DNA of 64,000 nt from Micromonospora yangpuensis (GTDB taxonomy: Bacteria; Actinomycetota; Actinomycetes; Mycobacteriales; Micromonosporaceae), in assembly GCF_900091615.1 (NCBI RefSeq), contig NZ_FMIA01000002.1, positions 186,001 through 250,000 on the forward strand. Direction: 5' to 3'. Position 1 is the stretch's first letter; the number at the start of each line of letters is the position of its first letter. The position numbers and the translations under genes were made by a program. A model generated the notes under the pieces. The model had not been told where the DNA came from. It was given only the letters and a program-made list of their open reading frames with translations, and searched no databases. Below are positions 53,061 to 61,819 of this stretch, piece by piece.

Positions 53061-54191
53061 CTAGCTGGCGGCGCGCACGGCCGCGACGAACCGGTCGATC
53101 CGCTCGTGGGTGACGCCCGGGGTGCAGACGATGTGGCTGATCTCGCCGACCGCCGGCATGGGCCACCGGTCGAGCACGGCCGGCGGTGGGGTCCGGAACA
53201 CCACGGTCAGGGCGTACCGGTGTGCCCGCCACGCCGGCCAACCGGCGGCGCTGAGGCGCCGGGCCGCGTACTCGGCCACGGCCTGGCAGCGCAGCGCCAT
53301 CCGCCGCAGGCCGCCGGCTCCGTGCCGCCGTAGGTGGTACCAGAGGAGCAGGGCCGCATGACCGTTGCGGGAGCTACTCGTGCCGTCGGGTGCCCCGCAC
53401 AGGGTGCTTCCCGGGACGGCCGTGGGTAGCGGGCCGGACCGGGCGAGCAGCAGTCCGGTGGGGAATGGAGTGCCGAGGAACTTGTGGCCGCTGATGGAGA
53501 GGCTGTCCCCGCCCTGGTTGTGCAGGCCGAAGCTCGGCGGACACCCGCTGGCCAGGGCGATCGGCATACCGGCCAGCGCGGCGTCCACGTGCAGGTACTG
53601 GTCGGTCACGCCGGCGTCGGCCAGGACGGCGCGGATGCGGGGCACGTCGTCGACCGCCTCGGTCAGGGTGGTGCCGACCGTCGCGACGACGACCGCCGCA
53701 CTGCCGGGGGTCCGTGCGCACCGGCTACGCAGGGCGGCGTAGTCCAGCTCGCCGCGCCCGTCGGTGGGGACCGCCACCGCCGGCATCCGCAGCAGCGCCG
53801 CGGCCCGGAGCACGCTGGGGTGGGCAGCGGTGGAGTGGAAGACGCAGGCGTGTGGGAAGCGCTGACGGGCGTGCCAGAGTCCGTACAGGATGGCCTCACC
53901 GCTGCCGACCGTGACCATTCCCCAACGACTGTCCAGACGTGCCCCGAACATCTCCGCGACCTGGTCGATCACCTCACGTTCGAGGTCCTTGGTGTGCCAG
54001 GGGAACACCGGGTCGCCGTCCGGGTCGCCGTAGTTGTTCAGCTCGTGGGAGAAGAACGGCAGCAGCGCCTCCGGCATCGGTGTCGACCAGCCCGGAAACC
54101 CCACCTTGTACGGCTCGGCCGAACGCAGCCGGTCCAGTCGATCGGCCAGGGCGGCGGGCAGCGCGCCGTCGCGTACCGGCATCACCGTCAC
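53061..54191 (-). CDS. PLP-dependent group II decarboxylase (histidine decarboxylase-like)
   Basis: The 376-residue fold-type I PLP enzyme has TVGSGEAILYG near residue 94 (phosphate site), ATVGTTLTEAVDD near residue 170, Asp203 (HVDAALAG) and PLP lysine Lys237 (SGHKFLGTP). The GNxxDPxGDP-like N-terminus (NNYGDPDGDPVFPWHTKDLE) is typical of PLP-type histidine decarboxylases. It should convert an amino acid to an amine, which could be the scaffold or a substituent of the product. Substrate specificity cannot be read with confidence. ATG 54191 overlaps the UGT gene stop by 4 bases. Confidence 0.85.
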   Translation of the reverse strand: MTVMPVRDGALPAALADRLDRLRSAEPYKVGFPGWSTPMPEALLPFFSHELNNYGDPDGDPVFPWHTKDLEREVIDQVAEMFGARLDSRWGMVTVGSGEAILYGLWHARQRFPHACVFHSTAAHPSVLRAAALLRMPAVAVPTDGRGELDYAALRSRCARTPGSAAVVVATVGTTLTEAVDDVPRIRAVLADAGVTDQYLHVDAALAGMPIALASGCPPSFGLHNQGGDSLSISGHKFLGTPFPTGLLLARSGPLPTAVPGSTLCGAPDGTSSSRNGHAALLLWYHLRRHGAGGLRRMALRCQAVAEYAARRLSAAGWPAWRAHRYALTVVFRTPPPAVLDRWPMPAVGEISHIVCTPGVTHERIDRFVAAVRAAS

Positions 54192-55501
54192 CGGCGGGCC
54201 CGCCCCGGCGCATGGGCCTCGACCAGGTCGGCGATCGTGCCCAGCGGGTCGAAGCGGGACAGTTCGTCCTGCAACGCCCGCGCGTTGCGCCGGAAACTGT
54301 CGTCACCGAGGACCTTGCGGACCGCTGCGGCGACCGCGTCCGGGCCGGGATGCCCGGTGCGCAGGTCGAGGCCGACCCCCGACCACTCGACCCGGGCGGC
54401 CACGTCTGGCTTGTCCTCCGTGTCGCCGCAGACGACCAGCGGCACCCCGTTACGCAGGGCCGCCTGCACCCCGCCGTACCCGCCGTTGGTCACCAGCACG
54501 TCGGCGTGCGGCAGTAGCTGGTCGAAGGGGATGTAGCCCTCGACCCTCGCGTTGTCGGGCAGGTTGGGCAGCGACCGGCGCAGGTCTGTGGGCCCGTCCG
54601 GGCGGGCGGTCGCGACGACCAGCAGCAGGTCCATCCCGGCGAGTCCGCGGACGGTGGGTTCGATGAGTTCGGAAAGGTCCTCGTTGGCGAGGGTCCCCTG
54701 GGTGACCACCACCACGGGCCGGTCGTCGGCCAGTTCGGGCCACCAGGTCGGCTGCTGGAATCCGGGGGTGGGCTGCTGGGGCAGGGCTCCGACGCACCGG
54801 AAGGTCTCTGGCGCGTCGGAGCGGGGAAACTCGAAGCCCGGCGCGGTCAACTGCAGGTAGTGGTCCGGTGCCGCAGTCACGCAGTCGAAGATGAAGCCGG
54901 GCAGCTTGACGTCGACCTGCGCGAGGACCTGCTCGATGTAGTGCTGCATGCCGGCGTAGACCGTTCGGATCTCCTCGTTGAGTTGCCGGTGCCGGTCGGC
55001 CGCACCGGGGCCGGGCAGTGGGCGCTGCCCGGTCGTGAACGGCGGCGCGTCCGCGCTCAGCAGCATCGGTGGCAGGACTCCGACGCAGACTGTGGTGGGC
55101 CGGGTGGCGGCGGGCTCGCGCAGGGGGAACGGCAGTGCGCCCAGAAAGATCGTGTCATGGATGAGCACGGTGGCGGGGAAGTCGGCGAGGATCTGCCGCA
55201 GCTGGTGGTACTGGGCCACCGCCGCGTCGGCGAAGACCCGCTGCCAGAAGAAGATGTGCAGCTGCGGGCCGGGTGCCACGGTGGCGAACTCCGGGAACTC
55301 GTCTGACATCACCCGGTCGTCGAAGTCCGCGCTGGGGTCGAGCGCGACGAAGCGCATCCCCGACTCTGTGATCTTCTCTGCGAACCGCGCGCCGGTCAGG
55401 AACAGCACCTCGTGTCCGCGCCGGGAAAGGTCGGCCGCCACCGCGTACAGCGGGGTCACGTGCCCGTGAAACGGCGTTGCCGCCACGATGATTTGCGCCA
55501 T
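54188..55501 (-). CDS. UGT/MGT-family glycosyltransferase (GT1)
   Basis: The 437-residue GT-B enzyme begins IIVAATPFHGHVTPLYAVAA, with the His-containing substrate loop of macrolide-glycosyltransferase-like enzymes. It has VVVVTQGTLANEDLSELIEP near residue 265 and the donor-binding GYIPFDQLLPHADVLVTNGG near residue 326 with GGYGGVQAALRNGVPLVV. In place of the canonical HCGxxS motif it reads TNGGYGG. Such enzymes glycosylate small hydrophobic acceptors. It is the first gene of the five-gene operon. A LacI/CebR-like operator lies 112 bp upstream of ATG 55501. Confidence 0.88.
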   Translation of the reverse strand: MAQIIVAATPFHGHVTPLYAVAADLSRRGHEVLFLTGARFAEKITESGMRFVALDPSADFDDRVMSDEFPEFATVAPGPQLHIFFWQRVFADAAVAQYHQLRQILADFPATVLIHDTIFLGALPFPLREPAATRPTTVCVGVLPPMLLSADAPPFTTGQRPLPGPGAADRHRQLNEEIRTVYAGMQHYIEQVLAQVDVKLPGFIFDCVTAAPDHYLQLTAPGFEFPRSDAPETFRCVGALPQQPTPGFQQPTWWPELADDRPVVVVTQGTLANEDLSELIEPTVRGLAGMDLLLVVATARPDGPTDLRRSLPNLPDNARVEGYIPFDQLLPHADVLVTNGGYGGVQAALRNGVPLVVCGDTEDKPDVAARVEWSGVGLDLRTGHPGPDAVAAAVRKVLGDDSFRRNARALQDELSRFDPLGTIADLVEAHAPGRARR

Positions 55502-55612
55502 GGGGTTTCCTCGACTAAGTCATCTGTACTTGAACCCCGTGATATGGCGCGTAAGGCTACGGAGCAGTCAGTCAGGCAGTAAATGCGCAGGCGTTGTGAT
55601 CATCATGACCCA

Positions 55613-55626
55613 TGGGAGCGCTTCCA
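55613..55626. promoter_or_regulatory. LacI/CebR-like operator upstream of the five-gene operon
   Basis: TGGGAGCGCTTCCA differs by one base from TGGGAGCGCTCCCA, the operator of CebR-type LacI-family sugar repressors in actinomycetes. It lies in the 177-bp gap between the PPOX gene and the UGT gene. The AT-rich GTATATGG overlapping it on the minus strand could hold promoter elements. No LacI regulator gene is in the window. Confidence 0.55.
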
Positions 55627-55678
55627 TATACCCATGCAGGCCGCTACGATGCCTCGCGGTTTGGGGTGGTCGCCGGTC

Positions 55679-56071
55679 TCACTGGGCGGTGCCGGCCAGC
55701 AGCCACCGGCGTACCGGCACCTCCAGCAGCACCCGGTCGTCGCCCCGGATGTCCCAACCGGCGTACTTGCCGGCGAACGCGGTCACGATCGGCGCGGGGA
55801 AGTCGGCGTGGTGCACCCGGGCGGCACCTTCGGCGACCACCGGGGCGACCCCGTCCTCCAGGGCCAGGGACACCCGGGGATCGGCCCGGACGTTGCGGAC
55901 CTTGACGCTTCGCCCGTCGCAACCGATCCACCAGACGCAGTCGAGGTACACGAACCAGACCGGGGTCACGTGCGGGGAACCGTCGCCGCGCAGCGTGCAG
56001 AGCCAGACGTTGCGCTCATCCGCCAACCGCAGCCGGACGTCGTGCGGCAGCGGAACCGTCGAACCACTCAT
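55679..56071 (-). CDS. PPOX-class F420-dependent oxidoreductase
   Basis: The 130-residue split-barrel protein has RNVWLCTLRGDGSPHVTPVW near residue 19, DGRSVKVRNVRADPRVSLAL near residue 50 and the C-terminal PVRRWLLAG. The TPVWFVYLD and SxKVRNVRADPRV pattern is typical of F420H2-dependent PPOX reductases (TIGR03618-like). Substrate unknown. I chose ATG 56071 as the start of the conserved domain, although its binding site is weak. It is divergent from an LLM-class flavin/F420 oxidoreductase, so the two may act on related substrates. Confidence 0.82.
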   Translation of the reverse strand: MSGSTVPLPHDVRLRLADERNVWLCTLRGDGSPHVTPVWFVYLDCVWWIGCDGRSVKVRNVRADPRVSLALEDGVAPVVAEGAARVHHADFPAPIVTAFAGKYAGWDIRGDDRVLLEVPVRRWLLAGTAQ

Positions 56072-56168
56072 CGAGCCATGGAACCAGGTCGACGCCCACC
56101 GCACCCCCAGCGCGGCGCAGCCCAGCGGCGGGGTCCCGCCCTCCTCCTGCCGTCGTAGGCTGGCGGCC

Positions 56169-57050
56169 ATGCGGATCGGCATCGTGATTCTTCCCGACCA
56201 ACGCTGGGCGCGGGTCGAGCACCGGTGGCGGCAGGTGGAGCAGTGGGGCTTCGACCACGCCTGGACGTACGACCACCTGGGCTGGCGGGATCTGGTGGAC
56301 GGGCCGTGGTTCGACGCGGTGCCGACGCTGACCGCCGCCGCCGCAGTGACCTCACGGATCCGGCTGGGCACGCTGGTGGCGTCGCCGAACTTCCGGCATC
56401 CGGTCTCGTTCGCCCGACAGGTGACCGCGCTCGACGACATCTCCGCCGGTCGGTTGCTGCTCGGTGTCGGCGCCGGCGGGATCGGTTTCGACGCGACCGT
56501 CCTCGGTGGTGAGACGTTGCCGCCGCGACGGCGGGTGGACCGGTTCGCCGAGTTCACCGAGCTGCTCGACCGGGTGCTGCGGACCGACGGTACGACCTGG
56601 CGCGGCGAGTGGTACGCGGCGGTGGACGCGCGGAACAACCCGGGTTGCGTGCAGCGGCCCCGGGTGCCGTTCGTGGTGGCCGCGAACGGTCCCCGGTCGA
56701 TGCGGTTGGCGGCCCGGTTCGGGCAGGGCTGGGTCACCATCGGGGCGGACGTCGAGGATCTGGAGGCCTGGTGGGACAGCGTGGCCGAGTTGGCCGAGCG
56801 GTTCGACCGGACGTTGGCCGCGCAGGGCCGCGACGCTGCCACGGTGGACCGGTACCTGTCGTTGGACTCGGCACCGGTCTTCTCGCTGAGCAGCGCCGAG
56901 TTCTTCGCCGCGCAGGTACGCCGGGCCGCCGACCTCGGCTTCACCGACGTGATCACGCACTGGCCACGGGAGCGCAGCTGGTACGCCGGTGACGAGGCGG
57001 TGCTGACCGAGGTGGCGACCTCGGTCCTGCCGGAGATTCAAGCCAGCTGA
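56169..57050 (+). CDS. LLM-class flavin/F420-dependent oxidoreductase
   Basis: The 293-residue luciferase-like TIM-barrel protein begins MRIGIVILPDQRWARVEHRW and has FDHAWTYDHLGWRDL near residue 29, RIRLGTLVASPNFRHP near residue 64 and the GRLLLGVGAGG loop near residue 96. Actinobacterial members commonly use F420. The 3' end overlaps the convergent phosphoribosyltransferase gene by 13 bases. It is divergent from the F420-type PPOX gene, 97 bp away. Substrate unknown. Confidence 0.88.
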   Translation: MRIGIVILPDQRWARVEHRWRQVEQWGFDHAWTYDHLGWRDLVDGPWFDAVPTLTAAAAVTSRIRLGTLVASPNFRHPVSFARQVTALDDISAGRLLLGVGAGGIGFDATVLGGETLPPRRRVDRFAEFTELLDRVLRTDGTTWRGEWYAAVDARNNPGCVQRPRVPFVVAANGPRSMRLAARFGQGWVTIGADVEDLEAWWDSVAELAERFDRTLAAQGRDAATVDRYLSLDSAPVFSLSSAEFFAAQVRRAADLGFTDVITHWPRERSWYAGDEAVLTEVATSVLPEIQAS

Positions 57051-57751
57051 TCGAGGCGGGCCGGGTCGAGCAGGCCGCGTATCCGTAGTGTCGTGGCGAT
57101 CTCGGGTGGGCAGGTGACGACGACGGCGGCGGTGCCGACCAGCAGTGCTCCCCGGGCCGCGCAGATCTCGGCGATCGCCCGGACCTGTGCCCCGGTGGCC
57201 ACCCAGTCGTCGACCACCAGGACCCGGTCGGAGGCGTCGAGGTGCTGGTCGCGGAGGCCGAGTGCGACCCGTCGGCCCCGGAAGTCCGGTGCGCTCTGCG
57301 CCCAGGTCGTCGCCCCGGGTGGCAGCCGGCCGTCGGTCGGTTTGTGTGCCGGCACGAAGCCGACCCCGAGGGCGGTCGCCGCGAGCGGGCCGAGGATCAG
57401 GCCGGTCACGGCGGGTGAGACCACCACCGTGGGACGCTCGCCCCGGAACGGCGCGACCAACGCAGGCCCCAGCTCGGCCAGGATCTCCGGGTCGCGCCAC
57501 CACCCGGAGACGTCGCTTACCAGGTGACTACTGGCCGGCCCCGGATCAACCCAGCGGAACCGGCTGACCAGCCGCTCGGCCAGGTCGGCGCGGCGCGTAA
57601 CCAGGTCGGCCCGGCGGTCGTCCGAGTCGGCGTGGCGCTCGCGCAGGTCGGGGCGGTCGCCCGGGTAAGTAGGGCACTCACCCAGGTCGGGGCGGTCGCC
57701 CGGGTCGGTACGGCGGTCGTCCGGGCCAGGACGGGTCGGATGATCGGCCAC
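57038..57751 (-). CDS. Phosphoribosyltransferase with Asp/Arg repeat N-terminus
   Basis: The 237-residue protein has the PRPP-binding motif VLVVDDWVATGAQ near residue 175 and a type I PRT core preceded by VSPAVTGLILGP near residue 110. The enzyme is related to adenine/hypoxanthine or orotate phosphoribosyltransferases. The first 55 residues are an unusual charged repeat (DPGDRPDL, RRADL units). GTG 57751 is preceded by GAGGGG at 5-base spacing, so this extension is probably translated. It may act in base salvage. Substrate unassigned. Confidence 0.8.
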   Translation of the reverse strand: MADHPTRPGPDDRRTDPGDRPDLGECPTYPGDRPDLRERHADSDDRRADLVTRRADLAERLVSRFRWVDPGPASSHLVSDVSGWWRDPEILAELGPALVAPFRGERPTVVVSPAVTGLILGPLAATALGVGFVPAHKPTDGRLPPGATTWAQSAPDFRGRRVALGLRDQHLDASDRVLVVDDWVATGAQVRAIAEICAARGALLVGTAAVVVTCPPEIATTLRIRGLLDPARLDQLA

Positions 57752-57857
57752 ACGTATCCCCTCAAATGCAGACTTAACATCATGATCAGGTTGACTTCGT
57801 AAGTGCTTCTCTCGTTACGGTCCGACCGATTTGTTGCAACGGTGAAAGGACCGGCCG

Positions 57858-58547
57858 GTGACTGGCAGCTCCCTGCGTACCCGAATCCTCTCCTCGCCGG
57901 CCGGGATCGCGGCCACCGCCGTCGTCGGTGTCGCGCTGGCCGTCGGCGGCACCGTCGGTGCCGTACAGCTGACCGCCGGACCGGCCGGGACGGCGCCGCA
58001 GCCGGCGTTCGTCGATCCGCTGCCGCCCAGCTCCGTCCCGGTCGAACCGAGTGTGACGGGGTCACCCGGCGTGACCGCTTCTCCGAGCCCGACCACCTCA
58101 CCGAGCGCCTCGCCCAGCCCGAAGCCGAGCCGTACCGAGGCGGCGTCGCGCAGCCGGGCCCGCACCACCGCGCCGAAGCCGAAGCCGAGCCCACCGAAGT
58201 CGACGGCCGCGAAGCCGGCCGCACCGGCGACGACCGCGGCGAAGAAGCCCACCGCGACCGTGGTCGACAGCGGCACCTGCGGGGCCTCCTTCTACGCCTC
58301 CGGGCAGGTCACCGCGAACGGTGAGGCGTTCAACCCGAACGAGTTGACCGCCGCGCACAAGACCCTGCCCTTCAACACCCGGGTCCGGGTCACCAACCCG
58401 GACACCGGCGCCTCGGTCACGGTACGCATCAACGACCGCGGCCCGTTCATCGCCGGCCGCTGCCTGGACCTGTCCCGTGCCGCGTTCGCCGAGATCGCCT
58501 CGCTGGACGTTGGCGCGTTCACGGTGCGTTACGAGGTGCTCGGCTGA
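57858..58547 (+). CDS. RlpA-like double-psi beta-barrel protein
   Basis: The 229-residue protein has an N-terminal hydrophobic segment (residues 17-38, signal anchor), a Pro/Ser/Lys-rich low-complexity linker (residues 45-135) and a C-terminal RlpA domain. That domain has [20 protein letters not shown] near residue 141, [15 protein letters not shown] near residue 169 and [20 protein letters not shown] near residue 193, the latter with the catalytic-type Asp of lytic transglycosylases. RlpA cuts denuded glycan at septa. The start is GTG 57858, with AAAGGA upstream and a possible TTGACT promoter at 57791. Confidence 0.88.
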   Translation: MTGSSLRTRILSSPAGIAATAVVGVALAVGGTVGAVQLTAGPAGTAPQPAFVDPLPPSSVPVEPSVTGSPGVTASPSPTTSPSASPSPKPSRTEAASRSRARTTAPKPKPSPPKSTAAKPAAPATTAAKKPTATVVDSGTCGASFYASGQVTANGEAFNPNELTAAHKTLPFNTRVRVTNPDTGASVTVRINDRGPFIAGRCLDLSRAAFAEIASLDVGAFTVRYEVLG

Positions 58548-58648
58548 GCCCGGTTTCCGTCGGCCGTCGGTCCGGCGCGGGGGTCCAGCCGGGCAGAACC
58601 GGCTAGGACGACGGGCCAGGTTCATTCACCTGTTCACGAGGATCAGGC

Positions 58649-59776
58649 ATGCTGTCCCTCGTACGCACGCATCCCTCCCAGTCGGGTCGCGGCCCGCTGA
58701 ACCCCGGATCCCGCGCCGGCCTCGGCGCGGCCGTCGTCCTGCTCGCGTTCGTCTGCGTGCTGGAGCTGGCCGACCGCAGCACCGTCCGGTTCGTACCGTT
58801 GGCCGCCGCCGCGCCGCTGCTGGCCGCGGCGGTCACCTCCTGGCGGGTGGTGCTGGGGGTGGGCGCGGCGGCGACCGTCGTCGGCGCGGTCTTCGCGCTG
58901 ACCGAGCCGACCATGTCGGTGGTGGCTGCCGTCGGCGTGACCACGGTGGCGGTGGCCACCGTGCTCTCCGGGGTGGTGGCGGCGATCCGGCAGCGGCAGG
59001 CCGAGCAGCTCGTCGAGTTGTCGAAGCTCGCCACCGTGGCCCAGCAGGCGGTGCTCCGGCCGCTCGGCCCGCAGGTAGGCACGCTCGCGGTCGCCGGCCG
59101 GTACATCTCCTCCACCGCCACCGCCGAGATCGGTGGTGACCTCTACGAGGCGATCGACACCCCGTACGGCGTCCGCATGATCATCGGCGACGTGCGGGGC
59201 AAGGGGCTGGACGCGGTCCGGCTGGCCAGCATCGTGCTGGGCTCCTACCGGCACGTGGCGTTCGAGCGGGCGGATCTGCGGGCGATCGTGGCCGACCTGG
59301 ACCGGGCGGTGGCCCGCAACGTGGGCGACGAGGACTTCGTGACCGCCGCCCTGGTGGAGGAGCGTGGCGGCACGCTGACCATTGTGAACTGCGGCCATCC
59401 GCCGCCGCTGCTGTTGCGCCGGGGCAAGGTGATCCCGCTGGAGCCGCCCGCCCCGGCACCACCGCTGGGCTTCATGCCGGTGGTCCGGACCCGGGTGGAG
59501 CGGCTCGAACCCGGCGACCGGTTGCTGCTGTTCACCGACGGGTTGGGTGAGGCGCGTCGGGACGGTGAGTTCTTCCCCACCGCCGACCGGGCCTGGCGGT
59601 TGCTCGGCCACGGCACCGTCGGCGACGGTCTGGCCTCCCTGGAGGCCGCGCTTGTCGAGTGGGTGCACGGCCAGCTCGACGACGACATCGCCCTGGTCCT
59701 GATGGAGTACGCCGGGCCGCGCAGCACTCGGGCCGTGGCGGTGCCGAGCTGGGAGGTGGGCGCCGCTGAGGCGTGA
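58649..59776 (+). CDS. RsbU/SpoIIE-type PP2C phosphatase with membrane domain
   Basis: The 375-residue protein has three or four N-terminal membrane helices (residues 25-112), a short helical linker (RQRQAEQLVELSKLATVAQQ) and a SpoIIE phosphatase domain with GGDLYEAIDTPYGVRMIIGD near residue 160 and FTDGLGEARRDGEFF near residue 292. These phosphatases act on anti-sigma-factor antagonists (STAS proteins) to release sigma factors under stress. No STAS or RsbW partner is adjacent, so it is an orphan. It starts at ATG 58649 after CGAGGA. Confidence 0.9.
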   Translation: MLSLVRTHPSQSGRGPLNPGSRAGLGAAVVLLAFVCVLELADRSTVRFVPLAAAAPLLAAAVTSWRVVLGVGAAATVVGAVFALTEPTMSVVAAVGVTTVAVATVLSGVVAAIRQRQAEQLVELSKLATVAQQAVLRPLGPQVGTLAVAGRYISSTATAEIGGDLYEAIDTPYGVRMIIGDVRGKGLDAVRLASIVLGSYRHVAFERADLRAIVADLDRAVARNVGDEDFVTAALVEERGGTLTIVNCGHPPPLLLRRGKVIPLEPPAPAPPLGFMPVVRTRVERLEPGDRLLLFTDGLGEARRDGEFFPTADRAWRLLGHGTVGDGLASLEAALVEWVHGQLDDDIALVLMEYAGPRSTRAVAVPSWEVGAAEA

Positions 59777-59819
59777 GCGTCCGCCTACCCACCGCGAGAA
59801 AATTCGGGTTGTCGCTGCC

Positions 59820-59856
59820 TACCGGTCGGTAATATAGTGTGGTTACTGATCGGTAA
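59820..59856. promoter_or_regulatory. Two TetR-like operators and promoter of the acyl-CoA dehydrogenase gene
   Basis: TACCGGTCGGTA (59820-59831, arms TACCG/CGGTA) and TTACTGATCGGTAA (59843-59856, arms TTAC/GTAA) flank and overlap a TAATATAGT -10 region, 31-67 bp before the start. The second shares the TTAC-N6-GTAA layout of the etfD site. Confidence 0.6.
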
Positions 59857-59886
59857 CGCCTGTCCGGGAAGCGGGGCCAGCGGAAC

Positions 59887-61743
59887 ATGACCCACTACAA
59901 GAGCAACCTCCGGGACCTTGAGTTCAACCTGTTCGAGGTCTTCGCCGCGGATCGGGCGTTCGGCCAGGCGCCGTACTCGGATCTGGACGTCGACACCGCA
60001 CGCAGCTTCCTCGCCGAGGTCGACCGACTCGCCCGCGAGGACCTCGCCGCCAGCTATCTCGACGGCGACCGCAACCCGCCGGTGTACGACCCGGCCACCC
60101 ACACCGCACCGCTGCCGGAGTCGTTCAAGAAGTCGTACCAGGCGTTCATGGACTCCGAGTTCTGGCGGCTGGACCTCCCGGGCGACCTGGACGGCACCCC
60201 CGCCCCGCGTACCCTCTGGTGGTCGCTCGCCGAGATGGTGCTCGGCGCGAACGCCCCGGTCTGGATGTACGCCTCCGGCCCCTCCTTCGCCCACGTGCTG
60301 CACGTCGAGGGCACCGAGGAGCAGAAGCGGTGGGCGAAGTTCTTCATCGAACGGCAGTGGGGCTCCACCATGGTCCTCACCGAGCCGGACGCCGGTTCGG
60401 ACGTCGGCGCCGGCCGGACCCGGGCGATCCCGCAGCCGGACGGCTCGTGGCACCTGGAGGGCGTCAAGCGCTTCATCACCTCCGGCGAGCACGACCTGAG
60501 CGAGAACATCGTGCACTACGTGCTGGCCCGCCCGGTCGGCGTCGAGGGCGTCGGCGGCCCCGGCACCAAGGGGCTCTCGCTCTTCGTGGTGCCGAAGTTC
60601 CACTTCGACTCCACCACCGGTGACCTGGGTGAGCGCAACGGCGTCTACGCCACCAACGTCGAGCACAAGATGGGGCTGAAGGTCTCCAACACCTGCGAGG
60701 TGACCTTCGGCGAGCACGGCGTACCGGCCAGGGGCTGGCTGCTCGGCGAGAAGCACGACGGCATCCGGCAGATGTTCATGATCATCGAGTACGCCCGGAT
60801 GATGGTCGGCACCAAGGCCATCGCCACCCTCTCCACCGGCTACCTCAACGCCCTGGAGTACGCGAAGAACCGGGTGCAGGGTGCCGACCTGACCCAGATG
60901 GCCGACAAGACCGCGCCCCGGGTCACCATCACCCACCACCCGGACGTCCGCCGTTCGCTGATGCTGCAGAAGTCGTACGCCGAGGGGTTGCGGGCCCTGG
61001 TCTGCTACACCGCCTCCTGGCAGGACCGGGTGGCCATCGCCGAGGCGGCCGGTGACGAGCCGACCGTGGCCCTGGGCAAGCGGGTGAACGACCTGCTCCT
61101 GCCGCTGGTCAAGGGGGTCGGCTCGGAGCGCGCCTACGAGCTGCTCGGTCACGAGTCGTTGCAGACCTTCGGCGGCTCCGGTTTCCTCCAGGACTACCCG
61201 CTGGAGCAGTACGTCCGGGACGCCAAGATCGACACCCTGTACGAGGGCACCACCGCCATCCAGAGCCTCGACCTGGTCTTCCGGAAGATCGTCCGGGACC
61301 AGGGCAAGGCCCTGCTGACGGTGGCCGGCGAGATCCAGGAGTTCATCACCGCCGAGGGCGGCAACGGCCAGCTCAAGCAGGAGCGGCAGGCGCTCGGCAA
61401 GGCGCTCACCGAGGTGCAGAGCATCCTCGCCGTGCTGACCGGCTGGCTGGGCGAGGCCCAGGCCGGTGACACCCGCGCCCTCTACAAGGTGGGGCTGAGC
61501 AGCCGCCGGTTCCTGCTGGCGATCGGTGACGTGATCGTGGGCTGGCTGCTGCAGCGGCAGGCCGACGTGGCCCTGCGCGCCCTGGCCGGCGAGGTCTCCC
61601 CGACCGACCAGGCGTTCTACACCGGCAAGGTCGCCGCCGCCCGGTTCTTCGCCCGCGAGGTGCTGCCCCGCATCGGCGCCGACCGGCGGATCGTCGAAGG
61701 CACCGACCTGGACCTGATGGACCTCCCGGAAGAGGCCTTCTGA
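59887..61743 (+). CDS. Large acyl-CoA dehydrogenase (FadE5-like)
   Basis: The 618-residue FAD enzyme has an extended N-terminal region ([20 protein letters not shown] at residues 4-23), the FAD motif [18 protein letters not shown] near residue 162, and [16 protein letters not shown] near residue 452 with the catalytic-type Glu. A C-terminal domain of about 130 residues is seen only in the 600-residue class. It resembles mycobacterial FadE5, which oxidises a broad range of acyl-CoAs. Electrons go to ETF and then to the EtfD-type protein. The promoter carries two palindromes. A terminator follows at 61782. Confidence 0.92.
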   Translation: MTHYKSNLRDLEFNLFEVFAADRAFGQAPYSDLDVDTARSFLAEVDRLAREDLAASYLDGDRNPPVYDPATHTAPLPESFKKSYQAFMDSEFWRLDLPGDLDGTPAPRTLWWSLAEMVLGANAPVWMYASGPSFAHVLHVEGTEEQKRWAKFFIERQWGSTMVLTEPDAGSDVGAGRTRAIPQPDGSWHLEGVKRFITSGEHDLSENIVHYVLARPVGVEGVGGPGTKGLSLFVVPKFHFDSTTGDLGERNGVYATNVEHKMGLKVSNTCEVTFGEHGVPARGWLLGEKHDGIRQMFMIIEYARMMVGTKAIATLSTGYLNALEYAKNRVQGADLTQMADKTAPRVTITHHPDVRRSLMLQKSYAEGLRALVCYTASWQDRVAIAEAAGDEPTVALGKRVNDLLLPLVKGVGSERAYELLGHESLQTFGGSGFLQDYPLEQYVRDAKIDTLYEGTTAIQSLDLVFRKIVRDQGKALLTVAGEIQEFITAEGGNGQLKQERQALGKALTEVQSILAVLTGWLGEAQAGDTRALYKVGLSSRRFLLAIGDVIVGWLLQRQADVALRALAGEVSPTDQAFYTGKVAAARFFAREVLPRIGADRRIVEGTDLDLMDLPEEAF

Positions 61744-61781
61744 CCGCTTCCACCCACCCTGGCCGGCGAGCTCCACCCACC

Positions 61782-61810
61782 CTGGCCGGCGAGCTCCGCT
61801 CGCCGGCCAG
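61782..61810 (+). terminator. Terminator of the large acyl-CoA dehydrogenase gene
   Basis: CTGGCCGGCGAG (61782-61793) pairs perfectly with 61799-61810 around a 5-base loop, 39 bases after the stop. A tandem half-copy lies just upstream (61751-61773). Confidence 0.75.
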
Positions 61811-61819
61811 CGCGCTTCC

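Noticed and set aside
55502..55678. Precursor peptide for the ABC/glycosyltransferase operon
   Set aside because: I searched both strands of the gap upstream of the UGT gene for a short gene with binding site and leader-like sequence and found none, so a RiPP model is not supported.
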